Assembly (NCBI GenBank): GCA_965112735.1
Contig: OZ218950.1
Coordinates: forward strand, 5,890,001 to 5,954,000
Reading direction: 5' to 3'
From: Phaeosaccion multiseriatum
Taxonomy: Eukaryota; Ochrophyta, other classes
Length of the DNA stretch: 64,000 bases
Shown here: piece after piece, positions 56,857 through 64,000 of the stretch
Layout: each line of letters opens with the position of its first letter
Position numbering within the stretch: the first letter of the stretch is position 1
Made by a program: the position numbers and the translations under genes
The notes under the pieces: model-generated
The model's database searches: none
What the model was told of the DNA's origin: nothing
The model's input: only the letters and a program-made list of their open reading frames with translations

Positions 56857-59800
56857 GGTGCTCATTCCTCTAGTCCCACCCACTCACGCGCAAGGCCTCT
56901 CCGCCTTGCTCTCTCTCCTTTGCCTCCCTCCTCTTCCTTCCCTCCCATGGATCCCCGCCCGCCCTTGTTACTGGAAGGAGTGCGACGCCCTTCACCGTGA
57001 ATGCGGATCGACGATAGAGGCGCTACAGCAGACGGGTAAGATCCCTCCGGGCTCGCCCTTGCTGCAAGACTTCTACGACCAAGTATACCAAGGGGTGGAC
57101 CTCTCAGCCCTCCTCCACAAGAGTAGCAGCAGTAGCAGCGGCAGCAGCATTGGTGGTGGTGGTGGTGGTGAGAGTGATGGAGACAGCACAGGGTATCGCC
57201 ACTCCCCCCCCGCGTGGCTGCATCTGCTGGAGGCCCTTCCCTCGGAGGCCAAGTGTCTTGCCTCCAACTCTCCTCTGCGTCATGTCAAGCGCGTGTTGGC
57301 GGCGCTGGGGCTTGCGCACGTGCAGTGGGGACACATTCTCACACCAGACACCCGGTGAGCTTGTGAGGGATAGGGAGGGACGGAGGGTTGGATGGAATGA
57401 GGGAGGGAGGGAGGGAGGGAGAAAGGGATGATCCTCCTGAAATGGTGATGGAGGACTGGGGAGGGAATGGTACGATGGTCGGCCGGTCGATCGGTCGGTC
57501 CACCTCACCATCAGCACTCACTTCGCTGCACTGCGTTGCTGTCTCCTCTATGGACTCACTCACGCCCATGCGACTCTCTCTCCCTCTCTCTCTCTCTCTC
57601 GTTGACTTCCTCACTCACCCACTCACTCATACGCACACACCCTGGCTCCACAGAGGCGGCCTGACTAAGGCAGACCCGTCCTTCTACGACCCCATCACCT
57701 CGGCATATCCCGAAGCGGAGTTCGCTCTACTAGATGACAGCAAGCACGTACGTATGTCAGCAAGAGGCCCTTGGCAAGAGGCCATCGGTAGGAGGCCCGT
57801 CAGCGGCACTAGCAGGGACAGGGGCAGCAGCTGAGCTTATCACCCTATGCCACGGCTCGCACCTTCCCATTGGAGTGCTCGGATGCTTCCCACCCCTGCC
57901 TGCCTGCCTGTCTGTCTGCCTGCCTGCCTGCCTGCCTACCTACCTACCTACCCACCTACCTACCTGCCTACCTACCTACCAACCTATCTTCTCACCTGCC
58001 TACCTACCTACCTGCCTACCTACCTACCTGCCTACCTGCCTACCTACCCATCCATCCCTCCCGTGCGGGTGCTGCTGCTGCTGCGCCTGGATCACCAACT
58101 GCTACTCTTGCTTGTACTACTACTACTACTACTACTACTATCCTCGCCCCCCCTCTCATGTCGGTTCTCCCCCTTGCCTCTCAGAACTTGATGGTGGGCG
58201 AGGAGGCGGGTCTCACAGGCACTCTCATCACAGAGGCATTTCCTCTCGAGAGAGGCCTCGCCGCGGCTCTGGGGGCCATCCCTGCGCCAGAGCAGTGGGA
58301 GGTGAGGATGTTCGGGGGTGGGCAGGAGGGAGGGGGGGCGGGTACATACCTGATAGGAGCACAGACAAAGGGCGTGTGGGTGGGTGTCGCGTGCTCACAT
58401 TTTTTTCGCTGCTGGTGTTCCATTCCGTTTGTCGATGCGCTCGATACAATATCGTATCGATATGCGCAGTTCTCGGAGCTGGAATATCTCCGCAGCAAGA
58501 ACGAGGTCGATGCTGTGTCTCGAAACAGGTGCGAAGTGTACAAAGTTTAAAAGTTGGGGTCAGGAGTGCGAAGTCTCTTACCTTTGCCCATATGCCTCCA
58601 CTTGCCCTGTCCTGACACCTCACACCCTGTCCCGACACCCGTCACTCGGCACCAGCGCGGTCTGGCAGCGGCTGGAGCAGGAGGTGCTTGCCTCTACTCA
58701 GGGCGAGGGCGACGAGTGCCTGCGGGTGCTCGACTTGGGTGCGGGGCTGCTTGCCATGCTCGAGCCAGTGGCCGCCCTACAGGGGGCCTTCAGGTGCGTC
58801 AGTTAGACAGGTAGGGGGGAGGGTAGTGGACGGCGCTGGTGTGATATGGGCATATGGGCAACGACATCGCTCAACGCTTTGCCAATGAAGTATGTTTTTT
58901 GTTTTTACGGCACAAGAGAGACCTATCACCATTTGAATTACTTTAACAGCCCCGTTTCATACACGTGTGTGTGTGTGTGTGTGTGTTGATGTGGGTGTGC
59001 GTGCGCGTGCCGCAGTCGTATCGAGTACGTGGCCTTCGAGAAGGAGGGGAATATCGCAGCCGCGGCCGAAGAGAGACTCCTGAGGGACCTCGGATTTACA
59101 GCCGTCACAGCAGTTGGTGATACGGCACCAGAGTGGATGCACGAGAACGATCGCATCGGGGAGACACACAGGGACGGGCGAGGGGCAGGGAGGGGGGTGG
59201 TGAAGAGCTATCGACGAGACGGCGACGTGGAGACTCGGAGACCGGAGATTCTCGTGCACGTGCGGCAGGAGTCGTTTCTGGATGTAAGCGGGTCGTCAGG
59301 GCTCTTTCGCCAGGAGGAGCAGTTGGTGATACAGAAGCAGCAGCAGCAGCAGCAGCTGCAGGCGGAGGAGGAGGACAGCGGGGAAGCTCCATCTGTCTCG
59401 GCGACGACTCGTCCTCTCCAGCCGGAAGGCGGTGCCAGCTACTTTGATGCCGACGCCTACCGGCGCCCTGCTGGTGTATCACCAACCGCTGTCCCCCCTC
59501 CCCGCCTCCCGCCGCACCTCATCATAGGCTGCTGCCTGGCCGACCTCTTCGACCCCTGTGTCTTCGCCGCTGCAGTCGAGCGCCTGGCCTGTGAGTCCGG
59601 GTGTCTCCTCTACCTTCCCATCACCTTCCAGGGCAAGACCACCTTGCACCCGTCCGTTGGACCTTGCTTGGCGGCAGAAGCCGCGACAGCATCAGCTGCA
59701 GCACTTGGTGATGAAGACACAACAATAGCAGCAGCAGCAGCAGCAGCAGTCGGTGACACGGCACCAACTGGAGCATCCTCATCGGTTACAGAAGGCGACC

Positions 59801-61804
59801 ATCGGATCCCTGCGGATGTGGAGGTCATGAGCCACTACCACCGTAGTCTGAGGGAGGGGGAGGGACACAACCTCGACTCGGATACCCTCGTCCGGGCGAT
59901 TGAGGCACATGGCGGTGACGTCATCGAGCAAGGGTCCTCCAACTGGCACGTGTCCGCCTCGAAGCACCAACGGCTGTGGGAGAGCCTGCTGTTCTTCTTC
60001 GGCATGGGCGCGGCCCCGCTGGTTGCGATGGAGGGTGAAGGTAAGGGGAGGGTCAGGGTCAGGTTAAGGTTTAGGATGAGTCGGAATCAGGATCACGGTC
60101 AGGGTCAGGGTCCTGATCAAAGGTCCTGATCAAAGCCTGGGTCAGGGTCAGGGTCAGGGTCAGGATCAAAGCCTGGGTCAGGGTCAGGGTCAGCGTCAGG
60201 GCAAGGGCCAGGGTTAAGTTCCGGGTCAGGGTCAGGGTCAGGGTGTTTGTTTTTGTGCGTGTGCGTGTGCTTGTGTGTATGTGTTTGTGGCCTCACTTCC
60301 CTCCCCCTGTCCCCTCCCCTCCCTCCCCCTCTTCTCCCATCCCCTCCCTGGCTCCCTGGCTCGCTGTACCGTATATGTATGCGGATCATCACCACCTCAC
60401 TCACAGGCAAGGAAGGGTCGCTGAGACGAGGTGAAAGGCCCCCCTCTGTCCTCTCCGCCTCCGCTGGGACTGTTCGTAACGACATCCGGGGGTGGGTGGA
60501 GAGGACGCGGAAGAACAAACCCGATATCGAGATTGATAATGTCGACATCTTGGCGAGGACTTTCAAGCCCCCCGCCGGGAGAAGCGGTACGTGCTGTGGC
60601 TGCTGTTTTTGTCATATCGAAGGCCATCTTTGCAGAAAGTGAAAGGGTTTCTTGTGATGTGGCACCATTACGTTTGTGTGTGTTTGTGACAGCGGGTAGG
60701 AGCAGGGAGACAGACAGCGACGACACGGAGAGAGGCAGGCAATCGTCCGGTCGCGAGCCGCGTTGCTCGTTATTGACTCGGGCGGAGGGTTTCCCTCGCA
60801 GTGACTGTGTCACAAGCGACGCCCGCTCGGGACGCCCGCTCGCCTAGACCATGAGAAGAAGCATCCGTACAAGGCCTGACAAGCCGACTCCACTCCACTC
60901 CACTCCACTCCACTCCACTCCACTCCACTCCACTCCCCTCCCACTCTCTTCTGCTTTGCTGTGCTCTGCTTGGCGTGGCTCCATTTGCTCCGTCCGCTGC
61001 AGGGTGGACTGCCGCAGGAGGGCGGCCGGCCAAGGAGAGCGGTGGGGAGGAAACTCCGACTGGAACTGAAACTGGCTTTCCCACGAGTACTGCTGCCGCG
61101 ACTGCGGTGGAAGCAAGGGGCGGGCAGGGGCAAGGGCAAGGGCAGGGCGTGGGTGCGAGTGTGGGGCAGGGTGAGGGTGAGGGTGAGGGTGGGCAAGAAA
61201 GGAGTGCCCGTGTGCTCGAGTTCACGGCGCCGAGGAAGGTGCGTGTGTCGGTCCTTCACGCAAGACGGTGCGAATGTGCTTTGTTGACTTTTATCCGTCC
61301 TGATGTGGAGCCACTCGCCTCGCCTGCCCTACCCTTGCTGCTGCTGTTGCCATCTGCTGCTGTATCACCAACTGCTGCAGGTACATGTGGTGGAGGAGGT
61401 GGTTTCTGCGGCGGAGGTGGGCCCTCAGCAGCTCCTCGTGGAGGCCGTCTGCTCGTCCATCAGCTCCGGAACAGGTGTGTGTGTGTGTGTGTGTGCGTGT
61501 GTGTGCGTGTGTGCGTGTGTGTGCGTGTATGTGGAGAGTGAATAGTATAATAGTGTGCCGCCGTGCCCCTGCCCGCTCGAATGGAGGGCTCCGTCACCAC
61601 AGCGCCTCCCTGCTGCCCCCATTGCAGCCCCAACCCCTGCCCCTCAGCCTCAATGGTGTGTCTGTCTCCACTCACTATGCACTATGTCTCCACTCACTAT
61701 GCACTATGTCTCCACTCACTATGCACTATGCTGCACATAACGTGCACCCAGCCATGCACTCACACCACCTTCTCGTCCCAATAATAGCATGATGTGCTCA
61801 TTTG

Positions 61805-61853
<49 letters not shown>

Positions 61854-63880
61854 CACGCCAGAGCTGAAGGTGTTCAGGGGAGACTTTGAGGCGGGGGCCC
61901 AGCTCGACACCACCATCGAGGGAATGGCAGAGGACGTTATGGAATACCCGCTCCGCTACGGTTACAGGTGAGAAAAAGAGGCTCTGCCAGGGCCATAGAG
62001 AGGGGAAGAGATGGTCAGCAAGGGGCGGAGAGAATCAGAGGAGTAGAGACACAGAACCCGGGAGACTCACTGAAGAATAGCCCGGCCCTGACGTGAATCA
62101 TGGGTTGGGTCTCGTGTGATGGTGTGATTGGGTGGTTGTACCTGCCCGACAGGCTTCCTCCAAGGTCGGGCGCTTGCCTTTACTCCCTCACACGCCCCAT
62201 TCACTCACTCATGCACCACTCCATCCATAACCCCCCGCCCCCCCCGACTTGACGACTACCTTACATATCACCAACAGCTTGGTCGGTAGAGTAGTGGAGT
62301 GCGGCTCTGCTGTGCAGGACCCGGATCAGTACACGGGCAGACTCGTCTTCACCTTCAGCCCTCACGCCTCCCGCCTCGTCGTGGATGAGAGTGCCGTAAT
62401 GCTTGTACCAGAGGTGAGGAGGAGGTGGTAGATCGTGTGTGCCTATGTTAATGGTGCGTTGCTTGTCGTCGCGGTCTGTGATGCTGATTTGGGTGTGGGG
62501 GGGGGGGGGGGCAAGTACCACCAGAACCCCCTCCCCTAACGCTGCTTCATGCACCTCTAACGCACACACGCACACACGCACGCACACACGCACGCACACG
62601 CGCACGCACACGCGCACGCACACGCACTCCTCCACCCTTCTCACCACCTTGTGCCGCTCTCTGCTCGCTCGCTCTCTCTCTCTCTCTCTCTCATTGCCCC
62701 TCGCTTCGTCCTCTGCCCTCTGCCCTCCATCTCCACCTCCACCCCTACCACCCCCCCCCCCTCCACAGGGTATATCTGCCCGTGACGCAGTGTACTTGCC
62801 TGCCGTAGAGACGGCCCTTGCGCTTGTGCAAGACGCCAATCCCGTCGTCGGAGAAGATGTTGCCGTCATCGGACAAGGCATGATTGGGTGCGTGCCTTTC
62901 GCTATTATTGCCATGGGGAAAGTATTTATCTTAGCCACGCACGAAATGGCACAATCATACCCACACCCACACGTATTGAGTGCTGAGCTACTTACGGGTA
63001 CACGCTTGATGGGGGTGGGTAGGTAGGGCATGATTGGGTATCTGTATTGCTGAGTGGTGAGGTGGGCATGGTTGGGTGGTGAGGTGGGCATGGTTGGGTA
63101 TCTGTATTGCTGAGTGGTAGGGTGGGCATGGTTGGGTATCTGTATTGCTGAGTGGTGGGGTGGACATGGTTGGGTGGTGGGGTGGGCATGGTTGGGTGGT
63201 GGGGTGGGCATGGTTGGGTGGTGGGGTGGGCATGGTTGGGTATCTGTATTGCTGAGTGGTGGGGTGGGCATGGTTGGGTATCTGTATTGCTGAGTGGTGG
63301 GGTGGGCATGGTTGGGTGGTGGGGTGGGCATGGTTGGGTATCTGTATTGCTGAGTGGTGGGGTGGGCATGGTTGGGTGGTGGGGTGGGCATGGTTGGGTA
63401 TCTGTATTGCTGAGTGGTGGGGTGGGCATGGTTGGGTGGTGGGGTGGACATGGTTGGGTATCTGTATTGCTGAGTGGTGGGGTGGGCATGGTTGGGTGGT
63501 GGGGTGGACATGGTTGGGTATCTGTATTGCTGAGTGGTGGGGTGGGCATGGTTGGGTGGTGGGGTGGGCATGGTTGGGTATCTGTTATAAAGGCCGCTTC
63601 TCTCTGTGTCTCTCTTTGTCTCTGTCTGTCTGTCTGCCTGTCTGTCTGTCTGTCTCTCGCGCGCTTCCTTCCTTCCTCCCCTCCTGCCGTCCCTCCCCCC
63701 CCTCCTCCCTCTCACTCCCCCAATACCCCCCCCCCCCTCCCGCCACCCACACACACCCGTCCATTGCCATCCTCCCAGCCTCCTGGTGACCGCCATCCTC
63801 GCTCAAACACATGGCCGTGCTGGGGGAGGGAGCGTCACCGCCGTGGATAAGCTCCCCTCGAGGCTTGAGGCCGCGCAGAG
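56341..63880 (+). CDS. Trifunctional fusion: HAD nucleotidase, SAM-methyltransferase, medium-chain dehydrogenase (3' partial)
   Basis: Exons 56341-56784, 56978-57354, 57654-57747, 58185-58301, 58470-58528, 58656-58793, 59016-60040, 60407-60586, 60693-~60788, 61003-61238, 61381-61474, 61862-61967, 62278-62413, 62769-62887, 63779-63880, then a GTATGT donor; over 1,100 aa in phase. A signal-like N-terminus (WLLLFVCLVLLSRVEA) precedes the HAD domain: nucleophile motif IIDVDSTLYP, cap, LLDDSKHN, as in SDT1-type pyrimidine 5'-nucleotidases. Next is a methyltransferase (VLDLGAGLLAMLE; PHLIIGCCLADLFD; MSHYHRS), stretched by Gln- and Ala-rich inserts. Then a Gly/Gln linker and a dehydrogenase (VLEFTAPRK, YPLRYGYSLVGRVVECG, nucleotide loop VIGQGMIG, VTAVDK). 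Bacterial relatives of the last two occur as separate genes in one cluster, from memory. The exon 9 donor is the weakest joint. Confidence 0.8.
57895..58055. repeat. (CCTG/CCTA)n array, fusion gene intron 3
   Basis: About 35 tetranucleotide units, CTGC-type changing to CTAC-type. Confidence 0.9.
59108..59759 (+). other. Motif-bearing low-complexity insertions in the methyltransferase exon
   Basis: Exon 7 contains four clear copies of the dispersed motif (59108-59123, 59317-59332, 59476-59491 inverted, 59744-59759) and a weaker one at 59699-59714. Most are next to CAG runs. They encode peptides such as TAVGDTAPE and [10 protein letters not shown] that methyltransferases of this family do not have. 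Confidence 0.6.
60045..60242. repeat. (GGGTCA)n degenerate hexamer array, fusion gene intron 7
   Basis: GGGTCA with GGTTAA and GGATCA variants. Superficially telomere-like, but the dominant unit is not TTAGGG. Confidence 0.85.
60890..60940. repeat. (CCACT)n microsatellite, fusion gene intron 9
   Basis: About nine tandem CCACT units. Confidence 0.9.
61467..61535. repeat. (GT/GC)n tract, fusion gene intron 11
   Basis: GT run with GTGC interruptions, starting at the exon 11 donor. Confidence 0.85.
62570..62632. repeat. (CGCACACA)n tract, fusion gene intron 13
   Basis: Alternating CACA/CGCA purine-pyrimidine tract. Confidence 0.85.
63028..63588. repeat. Composite minisatellite, fusion gene intron 14
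   Basis: Two unit types alternate: a ~22-bp GGGTGGTGGGGTGGGCATGG unit and a ~38-bp unit that adds TATCTGTATTGCTGAGTGG. A higher-order ~60-bp period appears from 63240 onward. Confidence 0.9.
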
Positions 63881-64000
63881 GTATGTAAGTGTGTATGTAT
63901 GTATGTGTGGCATTGTCCATGCACACAGAAACCTTTCCTTCATTTTATTTTAATCACAAACTGTCTGGTGTGATCTCATGTTTTTCCTACTTACATTACA
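63881..64000. other. Start of an intron running off the window
   Basis: Begins GTATGTAAGTGTGTATGT after the exon 15 donor. No acceptor before the window end. Confidence 0.7.

Noticed and set aside
60045-60242. Interstitial telomere
   Set aside because: The unit is GGGTCA with variants; TTAGGG-type units are not dominant and the array lies inside an intron.
62261-63796. 511-codon minus-strand open frame at the right end
   Set aside because: Made of minisatellite and complement of dehydrogenase exons; the sense exons carry recognisable family motifs.

Overview
The window is eukaryotic nuclear DNA. Its genes are split by GT-AG introns, nearly all of which are packed with micro- and minisatellites. 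Introns could be placed by joining exons in phase against recognisable protein families. The lineage is most likely a heterokont (stramenopile) alga or a close relative: one gene family carries tandem C-x4-C...G-x-C-x2-H fingers of the kind common in oomycetes and heterokont algae, beside FNIP-repeat proteins, an UNC-45 chaperone and endosomal-type Na+/H+ exchange. The species cannot be named from sequence alone.

Left part (1-25.3 kb): four compact housekeeping genes. Alanine aminotransferase (431-4344, minus, 6 exons) is divergent from an UNC-45/UCS myosin chaperone (4566-14633, plus, 20 exons). A 2-kb repeat-rich spacer follows, then an endosomal-type Na+/H+ antiporter (16632-21727, minus, 12 exons). 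That gene is divergent from an SDS22/PPP1R7 leucine-rich-repeat protein (22511-25270, plus, 6 exons). All four models keep reading phase across every junction.

Middle part (25.3-40.5 kb): a young segmental-duplication zone. It holds an intact or near-intact PWWP-like/zinc-finger gene (29182-32395), a copy shortened by an internal deletion (25848-26716) and a frameshifted pseudogene (33998-35982). Two near-identical histone H4 genes and one H3 gene are interspersed with long GTGGGTG-type arrays and recurring blocks. The histone genes end in canonical-looking 3' stem-loops; decayed stem-loops elsewhere mark places where histone genes may have been lost.

Right-middle part (40.5-56.3 kb): three paralogous FNIP-repeat genes on the minus strand. 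Two carry a small four-exon gene of unknown function downstream, and the third keeps only that gene's exon 1. A zinc-finger region of uncertain origin (about 44.0-46.7 kb) lies between FNIP copies 1 and 2.

Right end (56.3 kb to the window edge): a single plus-strand gene of at least 15 exons. It encodes a signal-like N-terminus, a HAD phosphatase of the pyrimidine 5'-nucleotidase type, a SAM-methyltransferase and a medium-chain dehydrogenase, and it runs past the window end. It looks like an operon fused into one eukaryotic polypeptide and is the most interesting gene here. Short sequence motifs (TATCACCAACTGCTG; CCCATAxxCCTC; GTGTCAGGACAGA) recur in introns of unrelated genes, and the first also lies inside coding exons of the fusion gene.
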